Source: Winogradskyella undariae (GTDB taxonomy: Bacteria > Bacteroidota > Bacteroidia > Flavobacteriales > Flavobacteriaceae). Taken from it: DNA of 64,000 nucleotides. Of the stretch, positions 51,207 through 60,708 are shown piece by piece. The DNA is taken from the NCBI RefSeq assembly GCF_013285155.1, contig NZ_JABTEL010000002.1, forward strand, positions 248,001 to 312,000, written 5' to 3'. The notes under the pieces were generated by a model. The model made no database searches. It was not told where the DNA came from and saw only the letters and a program-made list of their open reading frames with translations. A program made the position numbers and the translations under genes. Within the stretch, counting starts at the first letter, position 1, and each line of letters opens with the position of its first letter.

Positions 51207-51300
51207 ATTAATAAAGAAATAATAAGCAGAAGGTTCAAAATAAATTGTAACAAATTATCAATTTCATCAACTTATATTTAAAACAACTAAATATTTTATC

Positions 51301-52098
51301 ATGACATCACACGAAATCGATTACCGCATTTATGGAGAAGAAATGCAATATGTAGAAATAGAATTAGATCCTCAAGAAGGGGTTATTGCAGAGTCTGGGA
51401 GTTTTATGATGATGGACGATGGTATTAAAATGGATACAATTTTTGGGGATGGCTCTCAAAAAGACACAGGATTTCTAGGAAAGATATTAGGCGCAGGAAA
51501 ACGAATTCTTACCGGTGAAAGTTTATTTATGACGGCTTTCTATAATAATCTTACAGGTAAACGCAACGTCTCTTTTGCTTCACCTTATCCAGGAAAAATT
51601 ATCCCTATTGACTTAACAGAGTACGGCGGTAAATTCATTTGTCAAAAAGATGCTTTTTTATGTGCAGCAAAAGGTGTTAGCATTGGTATTGAGTTTTCTA
51701 AAAAATTAGGTCGTGGACTTTTTGGAGGTGAAGGCTTTATTATGCAAAAGTTAGAAGGAGACGGAATGGCATTTGTACATGCAGGCGGAACCACAGCCGT
51801 AAAAACTTTAGCAGCAGGAGAGACTTTACGAGTAGACACAGGTTGTATTATTGGATTTACTCAAGGTATAGATTACGACATTGAATTTATAGGTGGTATT
51901 AAAAATTCGATATTTGGAGGAGAAGGTTTATTCTTTGCAAAGCTACAAGGACCAGGGAAAGTTTACATACAATCTTTACCTTTTAGTAGATTAGCGGGGC
52001 GTGTACTAGCTTCAATTCCTAATGGAGGTAAATCTAAGGGAGAGGGTAGCGTTCTTGGTGGTTTGGGTAATTTGTTAGATGGAGATAATAGATTTTAA
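51301..52098 (+). CDS. TIGR00266/AIM24 family protein
   Basis: A 265-residue protein with the repeated strand and glycine pattern of the AIM24 family: the early [37 protein letters not shown], and [20 protein letters not shown]. The fold is a trimeric beta barrel of unknown molecular role. There is no signal peptide. Monocistronic by spacing. Confidence 0.9.
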   Translation: MTSHEIDYRIYGEEMQYVEIELDPQEGVIAESGSFMMMDDGIKMDTIFGDGSQKDTGFLGKILGAGKRILTGESLFMTAFYNNLTGKRNVSFASPYPGKIIPIDLTEYGGKFICQKDAFLCAAKGVSIGIEFSKKLGRGLFGGEGFIMQKLEGDGMAFVHAGGTTAVKTLAAGETLRVDTGCIIGFTQGIDYDIEFIGGIKNSIFGGEGLFFAKLQGPGKVYIQSLPFSRLAGRVLASIPNGGKSKGEGSVLGGLGNLLDGDNRF

Positions 52099-52329
52099 AA
52101 AGAAGAGGTGTTTTTAATCCTTTATTAATCAGTTTTTATGTTATTTTTTTTGATATTATTAAATTGAGAGAATTCAATAATACAATATAAGGTTTTAACA
52201 TAATAAGCTGTTAAATTTTAAAGGATATCAAATTTGAATTCAAAAAAAATGCTATCTTTAAATCATAAATCGAAACATTAGCTTATAGATTAAAATTACT
52301 TTTTGTCAACCTAAAAACATAAAATACTT

Positions 52330-52527
52330 ATGGCGCGAGCAATGTATGAGTACACTAAAACTGTGCTCAATAAAGTGAGTTTTGATGCAACATTATTTTG
52401 TAAAGAAGTGCAAAAAGCAGCAAAACGATTATTACCGCATGAACTAGAAGAACTAAGAATATTTATTAATTCTCTGATCTACGAACAACCAGAATTAAAT
52501 CAATGTTTGATTTATTTAAAAGCATAA
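52330..52527 (+). CDS. Small hypothetical protein
   Basis: A 65-residue helical protein (LFCKEVQKAAKRLLPHELEE). Resembles small conserved Flavobacteria proteins of unknown role. A strong palindromic terminator follows directly. Confidence 0.6.
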   Translation: MARAMYEYTKTVLNKVSFDATLFCKEVQKAAKRLLPHELEELRIFINSLIYEQPELNQCLIYLKA

Positions 52528-52528
52528 T

Positions 52529-52562
52529 AAAAAAAGCGACTCAATATTGAGTCGCTTTTTTT
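52529..52562. terminator. Bidirectional palindromic terminator
   Basis: A 34-base perfect palindrome: A-rich start, AGCGACTCAAT, then its complement ATTGAGTCGCT and T run (52529-52562, centre 52545/52546). It works for both the rightward gene and the leftward oxyR-like gene. Confidence 0.92.
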
Positions 52563-52587
52563 AAGAGTTTATAATTAATTGAACCTA

Positions 52588-53526
52588 TTATTTAGCCTTT
52601 GGACTAATGATTTCTACATTCTGAAAAGCAATAGCTCCGCGAATAATACCTGAAATTACATCATGCATAGCATCAATAATTTGCATTTTTAATTCACTTT
52701 TATGATAAATAATACTCACTTCTCTAGCAGGTGAAGGTTCAGAAAAGAATTTTAAATGCGGACTTAGTTTTTCTTTAATATCTAGAGTGTGTAAATAAGG
52801 AAGAAGGGTCATCCCCATACCTTCATTAGATAATTTTATAAGTGTTTCAATACTTCCACTTTCAAGTTGAAACGTTTCATCAACCTGATCTTTAAACGTT
52901 TTACAAAGATTAATAACACCATCTCTAAAACAATGACCATCTTCTAAAAGTAACATATCGTCAATACTTAAATCCGAAGTTTCAATGGTTTTCTTATCTT
53001 TTAATCTGTGATTATCTGGTATATAAGCAACAAATGGTTCGTAATATAATACGCGTTCTTTAATGTTTTCACTCTCCAAAGGTGTTGCTGCAATTGCAGC
53101 ATCTAAGTGGCCATCGCTAATACGTGTTAAAATTTCATCGGTTGTTAATTCTTCAATTTTTAATTTAACTTTTGGATATTTTTTAATAAAACTCTTTAAA
53201 AACATCGGTAAAAGGGTAGGCATTACAGTTGGTATAATTCCTAATCTAAATTCTCCACCAATAAATCCTTTTTGTTGGTCTACGATATCTTGAATCCTGT
53301 CTGCTTCATTAACAATATTTCGGGCTTGATAAACAATTTTTCTCCCAACCTCAGTAAGTTCAATCGGTTTTTTACCTCTATCAAAAATAATGATATCTAA
53401 TTCATCTTCTAACTTCTGAATCTGAGTACTTAAAGTCGGTTGTGTAACAAAACATTTTTCTGCGGCTTTAGTAAAATTCTTATGTTCTGCTATTGCTAAA
53501 GCATATTTTAGTTGCGTAATCGTCAT
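52588..53526 (-). CDS. oxyR: OxyR-like LysR family regulator
   Basis: A 312-residue LysR regulator. The N-terminal helix-turn-helix (MTITQLKYALAIAEHKNFTK ... TQPTLSTQIQKLEDEL) and the effector domain match OxyR: the redox-type cysteine in the EDGHCFRDGVINLC block (first cysteine in GHCFRD, second in NLCKTF) is the OxyR disulfide pair. It should sense hydrogen peroxide. It is divergent from dps, a known OxyR target, with 101 bases between them. Confidence 0.9.
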   Translation of the reverse strand: MTITQLKYALAIAEHKNFTKAAEKCFVTQPTLSTQIQKLEDELDIIIFDRGKKPIELTEVGRKIVYQARNIVNEADRIQDIVDQQKGFIGGEFRLGIIPTVMPTLLPMFLKSFIKKYPKVKLKIEELTTDEILTRISDGHLDAAIAATPLESENIKERVLYYEPFVAYIPDNHRLKDKKTIETSDLSIDDMLLLEDGHCFRDGVINLCKTFKDQVDETFQLESGSIETLIKLSNEGMGMTLLPYLHTLDIKEKLSPHLKFFSEPSPAREVSIIYHKSELKMQIIDAMHDVISGIIRGAIAFQNVEIISPKAK

Positions 53527-53598
53527 GGCTATTAATTTAGACTATAAAAGTATAAAAAGTATTCATTATAACTATGATATTTTTGCCCTAAAAATCCG

Positions 53599-53606
53599 TA
53601 AATTTG
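53599..53606 (+). promoter_or_regulatory. Promoter -7 element of dps
   Basis: TAAATTTG matches TAnnTTTG and lies 21 bases before the dps start. No clear -33 TTTG is seen, as expected if an activator such as OxyR recruits polymerase. The 101-base spacer between the divergent genes should also hold the OxyR site. Confidence 0.5.
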
Positions 53607-53627
53607 ATATAACAAAAAACAGATATT

Positions 53628-54107
53628 ATGACATTAAATAGCATAGGTTTAGATACCAAAAAAACGAAAGTATTAGCTGACGATTTAAATCAGTTATTAG
53701 CAAATTTTCAATTGTATTATCAAAATTTAAGAGGAATACATTGGAACATTAGAGGGCGTGCTTTTTTTGATTTACATGTTAAATTTGAAGAGTTATATAC
53801 AGATGCTAATCTAAAAGTAGATGAGATTGCAGAACGTATTTTAACGTTAGGAGCAACTCCATTACATACATTTGAAGACTATACGCAAGCAGCAAAAGTT
53901 CCTGTCGGGAAAAATATTTCTAAAGATGAGAAAGCTGTAGAGCTTATTGTTGAATCTTTAAGTGAACTATTAAAAATGGAACGTTCTATTTTAGAGTATG
54001 CAGGTGATGCAAATGATGAAGGTACAAATTCAATGATGAGCGATTTTATTACTGAACAAGAAAAAACAGTTTGGATGATGAAAGCTTGGTTGGGTGAAAC
54101 AGTATAA
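53628..54107 (+). CDS. dps: Dps ferritin-like DNA protection protein
   Basis: A 159-residue four-helix protein with the ferroxidase motif: HWNIRGRAFFDLHVKFEELY and the second-subunit ligands in this segment (histidine, aspartate and glutamate). It oxidises iron with hydrogen peroxide and guards DNA. Divergent from the OxyR-like gene, which probably activates it. A strong terminator follows (54187-54225). Confidence 0.95.
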   Translation: MTLNSIGLDTKKTKVLADDLNQLLANFQLYYQNLRGIHWNIRGRAFFDLHVKFEELYTDANLKVDEIAERILTLGATPLHTFEDYTQAAKVPVGKNISKDEKAVELIVESLSELLKMERSILEYAGDANDEGTNSMMSDFITEQEKTVWMMKAWLGETV

Positions 54108-54186
54108 TCAAGGATTTATTTAGTAAAGTGATCGGTTGGGGCTTTTAAGTTTTAAAGCTTAAAAAATACCTTACCTTTTAATATTT

Positions 54187-54225
54187 AGAATCGCAGAGTT
54201 TTATAATCTCTGCGATTCTTTTTTT
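54187..54225 (+). terminator. dps terminator, copy of the one at 57131
   Basis: AGAATCGCAGAG (54187-54198) pairs with CTCTGCGATTCT (54208-54219) and a T run follows. A near-identical 37-base sequence occurs at 57131-57167, differing by one base in the left arm. Confidence 0.9.
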
Positions 54226-54338
54226 GTTTACTATTCAGTCGTTTTATTCAACATATTTGATATAGAGTTTTTAATATGTCAAATCAATAGCGATTTATTA
54301 TTTTCTATTAATATTTTAAATTAAAATTTCAGTTTAAA

Positions 54339-54374
54339 AACATCAATTTAGAAGTTAACTTCTAAATTGATGTT
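54339..54374. repeat. Perfect 36-bp palindrome
   Basis: AACATCAATTTAGAAGTT (54339-54356) is followed at once by its exact reverse complement (54357-54374), with no loop. No T run, so not a normal terminator. It may be an operator for a dimeric regulator, or a remnant of a small element. It lies 46 bases before the VWA gene. Confidence 0.7.
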
Positions 54375-54419
54375 AATACGTCTTATTAGGAACGTTAAAA
54401 GCATTATTTTTATAATGCT

Positions 54420-55550
54420 ATGAAAGAAAAAACTAATAAATCGGGCTTTGTATTTAAAACTTACGAAGCACCAAATCAATCTCCTTTCGATAAACTTTTC
54501 GAAATATTTAAGGAATTAATTACGCATACTTCTGGTGATTTTGATGAAGCCATTGACTGGTTACGTCAGCTAGATAAAGAATATAAGTTAACCACACCAG
54601 ATTATACTATTGATGATTTTATTGAAGACTTAAAGAATAAAGGCTACATCCAACAAGAAATTGATCCCGATGGTGCCGGAAATGGAGGTATCACCATTAC
54701 TGCAAAAACAGAACGTGCCATTCGTCAACAAGCCTTAGACCAAATTTTCGGAAAAATTAAGCGTAGTGGTTCTGGGAATCATAAAAGCAAAGGTTCTGGT
54801 ATTGGTGACGAACATACAGGCGATTTTAGAGCTTATCAGTTTGGTGACGGCTTGGATAAAGTATCGATGACCGAAAGTTTACGAAATGCTCAAATTAATA
54901 ATGGTATCGGCAATTTTAGTCTCACAGAAGATGATTTGGTGGTAGAAGAAACACTTCATAAAAGCCAAATGAGTACCGTATTGATGATTGACATTAGTCA
55001 CAGTATGATTCTCTATGGTGAAGACCGAATTACACCAGCTAAAAAAGTTGCTATGGCTTTAGCCGAAATGATTACCACACGCTATCCAAAAGACACTTTA
55101 GAGATTTTAGTTTTTGGTAATGATGCTTGGCCTATAAAAATTAAGGATTTACCATATTTAAAAGTAGGACCTTACCATACCAATACGGTTGCAGGTTTAC
55201 AACTGGCAATGGATATGTTACGTAGAAAACGGAACACCAACAAACAGATTTTTATGATTACCGACGGAAAGCCAAGTTGTTTGCGTTTGCCAGACGGTCA
55301 GTATTATAAAAACAGTAATGGTCTTGATCCGTATATTACTAATAAGTGTTACGGAATGGCGCAACAAGCGAGGCGTTTGCATATTCCTATTACCACATTT
55401 ATGATTGCTGAAGATCCTTATTTAATGCAATTTATTAGAGAATTTACGAAAGCCAATCGTGGAAAAGCATTTTACACCGGACTGAAAGGTTTAGGTGAAA
55501 TGATTTTTGAAGATTACGAAAACAACAGAAAAAAAAGAATTAAAGGTTAG
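54420..55550 (+). CDS. VWA domain protein
   Basis: A 376-residue cytoplasmic protein. Residues about 185-360 are a von Willebrand A domain with the MIDAS motif DISHS and a later threonine/aspartate pair (MITDGKPSC). The N terminus is helical and acidic with a predicted linker (GSGNHKSKGSGIGDEHTG). It precedes the MoxR-type ATPase, a common pairing in which the ATPase remodels or activates the VWA partner. Role in metal insertion is known in chelatases, but not shown here. Confidence 0.9.
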   Translation: MKEKTNKSGFVFKTYEAPNQSPFDKLFEIFKELITHTSGDFDEAIDWLRQLDKEYKLTTPDYTIDDFIEDLKNKGYIQQEIDPDGAGNGGITITAKTERAIRQQALDQIFGKIKRSGSGNHKSKGSGIGDEHTGDFRAYQFGDGLDKVSMTESLRNAQINNGIGNFSLTEDDLVVEETLHKSQMSTVLMIDISHSMILYGEDRITPAKKVAMALAEMITTRYPKDTLEILVFGNDAWPIKIKDLPYLKVGPYHTNTVAGLQLAMDMLRRKRNTNKQIFMITDGKPSCLRLPDGQYYKNSNGLDPYITNKCYGMAQQARRLHIPITTFMIAEDPYLMQFIREFTKANRGKAFYTGLKGLGEMIFEDYENNRKKRIKG

Positions 55551-55637
55551 ATAAAAAGGAAAAAGAGAATAGAAGAGAGAAATGGTTAAGTCTATTTTCT
55601 GTTATCTATAATCTCTTCTCTAAAAAAAATAAAAGTT

Positions 55638-57101
55638 ATGAAAAAAGAAGACATAAAAACATTAGGTGAATTAAAAGCATCAGGTTACCAATCTAAATCT
55701 ATAAAAGATGAATTGAGAGATAATTTGATTGAAAATATAAAAAATAAGAAAACTACATTTGAAGGGATTCACGGTTATGAAAATACTGTGATTCCAGAAT
55801 TAGAACGCGCTATTTTGTCACGCCATAATATTAATTTATTAGGATTAAGAGGTCAAGCAAAAACACGTTTGGCGCGTAAGATGGTGACGCTTTTAGATGA
55901 ATACATTCCGGTAGTAGAAGGTTCTGAGATTAATGACGACCCTTTAGCACCAATCTCTAGATTTGCAATAGAATTAATTGCAGAAAAAGGCGAAGAAACA
56001 CCAATTACATGGTTACATCGCGATGATCGTTTTGCTGAAAAATTAGCAACTCCAGATGTTACGGTTGCCGATCTTATTGGGGATGTAGATCCTATAAAAG
56101 CAGCGAATTTAAAATTAAGTTATGCCGATGATCGTGTGATTCATTATGGAATGATTCCACGTGCTAACCGTTGCATTTTTGTTATAAACGAATTACCCGA
56201 TTTACAAGCACGTATTCAAGTAGCTTTATTTAATATTCTACAAGAAGGTGATATTCAAATTAGAGGTTTCAAGTTACGATTAGCCTTGGATATGCAATTT
56301 GTTTTTACAGCAAACCCTGAAGATTATACCAATAGAGGAAGTATTGTAACACCTTTAAAAGATAGAATTGGTTCTCAGATTTTAACGCATTATCCTGAAA
56401 ATATAGAAATAGCGAGAACCATTACCTCACAAGAGGCAAAACTAGACAACAGACAATCAGAATCAGTTTATGTCCCTGAGTTAGCAAAAGATTTATTAGA
56501 ACAAATTAGTTTTGAAGCGAGAGAGAGTGAATATGTCGACGTTAAAAGTGGTGTAAGTGCACGTATGAGTATTACAGCTTTTGAAAATCTATTAAGCACA
56601 GCAGAACGTCGTGCTTTAATTGCTGGTGACACAGAAACCGTGATTCGTTTATCTGATTTTGTAGGTGTCATTCCGGCCATTACAGGAAAAGTAGAATTGG
56701 TTTACGAAGGGGAACAAGAAGGTGCAGACTTTGTGGCAAATGCTTTAATGGAAGCCGCAGTAAAAACCTTATTTCCTAAATATTTCCCTAAAGTAGAAAA
56801 GTTAGAAAAACAAGGTGATGAAACGCCTTATGATGATTTAATTTCATGGTTTTTTAATGGTGATGGTTTTGAATTGTTAAATGAATTTAATGATGAAGCT
56901 TACAAAGCTAAAATAGATGAGGTAACACCTCTAGATGCTTTAATTGCGGATTATCAACCAGAGCTGGATCCGAGAGATGTGTATTTTGAAAAAGAATTTA
57001 TTCTTTGGGGTTTAACACAATTTAAAAAATTGAGTAAGTATAGTTATTCGGAAGGCATGCAATTCCAAGATCCTTATGGTAATTATATTAGTGGATTATA
57101 A
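55638..57101 (+). CDS. MoxR/Mg-chelatase-type AAA+ ATPase
   Basis: A 487-residue ATPase. Walker A GLRGQAKT (about residues 74-81), Walker B VINELPDL and ALFNILQEGDIQIRG (sensor/insert region) match the magnesium-chelatase-type AAA family. It probably works with the VWA protein upstream (87 bases between). In the spacer, an inverted AGAAGAGA/TCTCTTCT pair is seen. The gene ends with a hairpin shared with the convergent gene. Confidence 0.88.
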   Translation: MKKEDIKTLGELKASGYQSKSIKDELRDNLIENIKNKKTTFEGIHGYENTVIPELERAILSRHNINLLGLRGQAKTRLARKMVTLLDEYIPVVEGSEINDDPLAPISRFAIELIAEKGEETPITWLHRDDRFAEKLATPDVTVADLIGDVDPIKAANLKLSYADDRVIHYGMIPRANRCIFVINELPDLQARIQVALFNILQEGDIQIRGFKLRLALDMQFVFTANPEDYTNRGSIVTPLKDRIGSQILTHYPENIEIARTITSQEAKLDNRQSESVYVPELAKDLLEQISFEARESEYVDVKSGVSARMSITAFENLLSTAERRALIAGDTETVIRLSDFVGVIPAITGKVELVYEGEQEGADFVANALMEAAVKTLFPKYFPKVEKLEKQGDETPYDDLISWFFNGDGFELLNEFNDEAYKAKIDEVTPLDALIADYQPELDPRDVYFEKEFILWGLTQFKKLSKYSYSEGMQFQDPYGNYISGL

Positions 57102-57103
57102 AT

Positions 57104-57676
57104 TTACCGATTACCACGGTTTTTAATATTAGAATCGCAGAATTTTATAATCTCTGCGATTCTTTTTTGTTTGGTATCTTCACGTTTGGCTTGATTGAGC
57201 CAATATAAATAACCTTTTTTGTAACTCGGTGCAAAGTTGAGAAAATTGGTATAAGCATTTTTGTTTTTATTAAATGCAAGTTGAAGATCTTCAGGAATAA
57301 TACCTTTTTCAACAGCGTCTAGAGCTGTCCAGCTTCCATTCTCTTTAGCAATCTTAATAGAATCAAGACCTTTTGGATGCATTAAGTTGTCTTTTTGTAA
57401 TTCTTTTATATACGTTTTGTTAACCGCACTCCAAACACTTTTGGGTTTTCTAGGACAAAAATATTGTCTGCGTTTACCATTGCCTAAACTTTTTACCGTA
57501 GCATCTATCCAACCGTAACAAAGAGCTACTTTTACAGCTTCTTCCCAACGCATAGACTCTTTTTCGTGATCTACTTTATAGAAAATTAAGTGTATCGCTT
57601 TTTCAGAATCATGGTTTTCTTGCAACCATTGGCGCCATTCTGTATCTGTTTTAAAGTATAATTCAGGGATTTCCAA
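57104..57676 (-). CDS. YdeI/OmpD-associated family protein
   Basis: A 190-residue protein with the family pattern: PELYFKTDTEWRQWLQENH, then CYGWIDATVKSLGNGKRRQY and FCPRKPKSVWSAVNK and the late AYTNFLNFAPSYKKGYLYWL. These proteins are linked with resistance to peptides or bacteriocins. Its C-terminal 15 codons contain the hairpin sequence that ends the convergent ATPase gene (57131-57167), so coding and terminator overlap. Confidence 0.85.
   Translation of the reverse strand: MEIPELYFKTDTEWRQWLQENHDSEKAIHLIFYKVDHEKESMRWEEAVKVALCYGWIDATVKSLGNGKRRQYFCPRKPKSVWSAVNKTYIKELQKDNLMHPKGLDSIKIAKENGSWTALDAVEKGIIPEDLQLAFNKNKNAYTNFLNFAPSYKKGYLYWLNQAKREDTKQKRIAEIIKFCDSNIKNRGNR
57131..57167 (+). terminator. 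Terminator inside a convergent gene, copy of dps terminator
   Basis: AGAATCGCAGA and TCTGCGATTCT form the stem, followed by a T run. The sequence is near-identical to 54187-54225. It terminates the MoxR gene (stop at 57101) while lying within the coding end of the YdeI-like gene on the other strand. Confidence 0.75.
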
Positions 57677-57679
57677 TAG

Positions 57680-59314
57680 TTATATTTTTTTTGCGTTGAC
57701 ATAAAAATCTCTATCTATGATAAAATCTTCTGAAGTTACTTTTTTAGATTGCCATTTCATTTTAGGAAATAACCATTCCGATTTACCGTTGATTTCAACT
57801 TGAATAGGCATATCAAAATTTTCAACCGTATTTATCCAACGGTATTTTAATTTACCTTTTTTAATGCGATATTCTAAAGTCGGAATTTTTATCGTTCTTA
57901 AATATTGATTAAAAAAAGCTGTTAAGTCAATGCCTGTTTGTTGGCTTAAATAATCTTCAATTTGTTTTGTTGTTACCGTTTGGTGATAAAATGTAGACGA
58001 TAAGCCTCGTAGTATTTGTCGCCATTTTTCATCATCTTCTACCAATTGGCGAAGTGTGTGTATTAAATTTTCACCTTTATAATACATATCGCTAGACCCT
58101 TCGTTATTCACATCATAATAACCAATTAAAGGTCTATCGTTTTGAATGTTTTTACGTGTTCCTATAACATAATCTGCAGAAGCTTCTTTTCCATAGTAAT
58201 AATCTAAAAACAGATTTTCAGAATAGGACGTAAACCCTTCATGAATCCACATGTCAGCAATATCCTTATTGGTAATATTATTAGCAAACCATTCGTGTCC
58301 GGCTTCATGAATAATAATAAAATCAAACTTCAACCCCCAACCTGTTCCTGATAAATCTCGACCTAAATAACCCTCTTTATATTGATTACCATAGGTTACT
58401 GAACTTTGGTGTTCCATACCTAAATAAGGCACTTCTACCAACTTAAAACTGTCTTCATAAAAAGGATAAGGACCAAACCAATATTCAAAAGCTTCCATCA
58501 TTTTAGGGGCATCTTTAAAATGTGCTTTAGCTTTTTCAAGATTATCCTTTAAAACATAATAATTCATGTCTAAATCTCCTTTTTCGCCTTTATAAACTTC
58601 AGAGAAATTTGCATAATCACCTATATTAATATTGACACCGTAATTATTAATTGGGTTGCTTACAAACCAATGCGAAGTTACGGTATCACCATTATCGATT
58701 AGCTTTCGTAAACGACCGTTAGAAACATTAGTGAGCCCTTTTGGGTTGGTAACACTAATGAGCATACTATCGACTTCATCATACATATGGTCCTTGTTTG
58801 GCCACCAAACACTAGCGCCTAAACCTTGGCAAGAGGTGGCTATAAAATCTTTGTCGTTGTGGTCTTTTTTCCAAGAAAACCCACCATCCCAAGGTGCGCG
58901 TTTGGCTTCCGTTGGTTGACCTTCATAAAAAACATCAATACTGTTAACTGTTCCAATTTTTTGTTGGTTAATTAGTGTTACAAAATGCGCATTACCATCA
59001 TGTCTTATTTGTAATTCTTCACCATCTTGAAGAACTTTAGTGATTTGTAAAGGGGGTTGCAAATCTATTTGCATTACCTGATGCGGTTTTAATACTTTAT
59101 ATTGAATGGTGTTTTTTCCTGAAATAAATTTTGCGTCAGGTTTAACTTCAACATATAAATGGTAATAGGTTAAATCCCACCATTCACGTTCTGGTGTAAT
59201 GCTTCCTCTTAAAGTATCTTGATGTGTGAACTTATTCTTTTCAGTAAGTAGCCCTTGACTTTGGCCGTTTAAAAATATAAACAATGTAAAAAGTACGAAT
59301 ACAATGGTTCTCAT
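57680..59314 (-). CDS. M1 family aminopeptidase
   Basis: A 544-residue secreted peptidase with a signal peptide (about residues 1-20, ending NGQSQG). The zinc site is complete: HEAGHEWFA, with the third ligand glutamate in MWIHEGFTSYSE about 18 residues on, and a substrate motif LGMEHQSSVTYG (the GxMEN equivalent has H instead of N). The N-terminal beta domain and the helical end are both present. Likely periplasmic, cutting peptides from the N terminus. Spaced 4 bases from the YdeI-like gene. Confidence 0.92.
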   Translation of the reverse strand: MRTIVFVLFTLFIFLNGQSQGLLTEKNKFTHQDTLRGSITPEREWWDLTYYHLYVEVKPDAKFISGKNTIQYKVLKPHQVMQIDLQPPLQITKVLQDGEELQIRHDGNAHFVTLINQQKIGTVNSIDVFYEGQPTEAKRAPWDGGFSWKKDHNDKDFIATSCQGLGASVWWPNKDHMYDEVDSMLISVTNPKGLTNVSNGRLRKLIDNGDTVTSHWFVSNPINNYGVNINIGDYANFSEVYKGEKGDLDMNYYVLKDNLEKAKAHFKDAPKMMEAFEYWFGPYPFYEDSFKLVEVPYLGMEHQSSVTYGNQYKEGYLGRDLSGTGWGLKFDFIIIHEAGHEWFANNITNKDIADMWIHEGFTSYSENLFLDYYYGKEASADYVIGTRKNIQNDRPLIGYYDVNNEGSSDMYYKGENLIHTLRQLVEDDEKWRQILRGLSSTFYHQTVTTKQIEDYLSQQTGIDLTAFFNQYLRTIKIPTLEYRIKKGKLKYRWINTVENFDMPIQVEINGKSEWLFPKMKWQSKKVTSEDFIIDRDFYVNAKKI

Positions 59315-59361
59315 AGGGATTTTATAATCTTATTTCTGCCGTGAAAATAAAGGAAAGGTTT

Positions 59362-60708
59362 TTATCTTAAAATTTTATTTGGAAAAACAACAACGCTTTC
59401 GTGTCCGTCTTCTGCTACAGCAGCTACACCAAAGAAAGAATTATCAATAACAATACCATCTAGTGTGAATTCGGTTGTGTTTTCTACATAACGACTGTAA
59501 TCCCAAGTTGGTGATGTTGTATCTCTCCAGTAAATTTTATAACCTTTTGCGCCTTCTACTTTTGTCCATTGCAATTTTGCAGAAGCTTCTACAATACCTC
59601 CAATGCTTACTTCTGTAGGCGATGGTGGGGCAAAAGCAAGGCTTGCCATAGTAATAGCATTCACCGTGGTTAATTTTTTACAGTAAGCAAAATTAACATG
59701 CTCAAACGTATCGCCGTAATTAATACCGTTTTCCGTTCTAATATCTTGGTGTTGTTGTGTGTAATTTTCGTGCGCTTCCATAATTCGAAGTGCTGGGAAA
59801 CCAGCATCGTTAAAAGGTTTATGATGTCCACCACGTCCAAAACGATCTAATCTATAAACTAACATCGGGTTCATTTCTGGCATATACGTTTTTGTCGTTT
59901 TATAAACATAGCGTGCCAATTGACGCGAAACACCATCAACTTCACCACCATAATAACGTCGGGCACTAGCTTGTTTGGCTAATTTTTCAGGATTAGTTTC
60001 TGCGGTAGTTATGGGTTCCGAAAAAATGCGAAATGTTCTATTATCAATAACACCATCTACGCCAGATATATTCCCAATCATGTCATTATTTAAAACACCT
60101 ATAATATCCCAATGCTTTTCTTGTGCATATTGAGCTAAACCTTGTCCGCCAAATAAACCTTGTTCTTCACCTGAAAGTCCAACATAAATAATACTATTTT
60201 CAAATTTGTATTGCGATAATACTCTTGCCGCTTCCATAGTACCAGCCATACCAGTAGCATTGTCATTGGCTCCTGGTGCATCAGACGTATAATCATTAGG
60301 ATCGGTAACTCTAGAGTCAATATCACCACTCATTATAATAAAGCGGTTTGGGTATTTTGTACCACGTTGTATGGCAACGACATTCACCACGTTTACATCT
60401 TTTATAATGCGTTGATTACTGCCTTTTTCTACAAAATTAGTTTGAAAGAAAACCTCTAAGCAATCTTTACAATCTTTAGAAATGTTATCGAATTCCGATT
60501 TTATCCAACGACGTGCAGCACCAATACCTCTTGTTTTTGAGACGGTATCACTAAGCGTATGTCGTGTACCAAAATTAGCTAAGGTTTTTATGTCATTTTT
60601 AATACGGTCTTCTGAAACCGCATCAATAATATCATAAATTTTAAGATCGGTTTGTGCACTTAAATTGAAACTTAATGCTAAGGTTAAAAGTAATAAGGCT
60701 TTATTCAT
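59362..60708 (-). CDS. Secreted M28 family aminopeptidase with C-terminal fn3-like domain
   Basis: A 448-residue protein with a signal peptide (MNKALLLLTLALSFNLSAQ). M28 zinc ligands are seen in SGDIDSRVTDP, DAPGANDNATG and the catalytic GLSGEEQGLFG. The last 80 residues (AFAPPSPTEVSIGGIVEASA and the following strand pattern) look like an fn3 domain. Should release N-terminal amino acids outside the cell. The start overlaps the otsAB stop by 8 bases. Confidence 0.9.
   Translation of the reverse strand: MNKALLLLTLALSFNLSAQTDLKIYDIIDAVSEDRIKNDIKTLANFGTRHTLSDTVSKTRGIGAARRWIKSEFDNISKDCKDCLEVFFQTNFVEKGSNQRIIKDVNVVNVVAIQRGTKYPNRFIIMSGDIDSRVTDPNDYTSDAPGANDNATGMAGTMEAARVLSQYKFENSIIYVGLSGEEQGLFGGQGLAQYAQEKHWDIIGVLNNDMIGNISGVDGVIDNRTFRIFSEPITTAETNPEKLAKQASARRYYGGEVDGVSRQLARYVYKTTKTYMPEMNPMLVYRLDRFGRGGHHKPFNDAGFPALRIMEAHENYTQQHQDIRTENGINYGDTFEHVNFAYCKKLTTVNAITMASLAFAPPSPTEVSIGGIVEASAKLQWTKVEGAKGYKIYWRDTTSPTWDYSRYVENTTEFTLDGIVIDNSFFGVAAVAEDGHESVVVFPNKILR

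Larger units (their letters stand above)
54108..54419. other. Intergenic region with terminator and a 36-bp palindrome
   Basis: The region holds a terminator for dps (54187-54225), an AT-rich stretch, the perfect palindrome at 54339-54374, and a hairpin AGCATTA/TAATGCT directly before the ATG at 54420. I see no gene in it. Confidence 0.6.
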
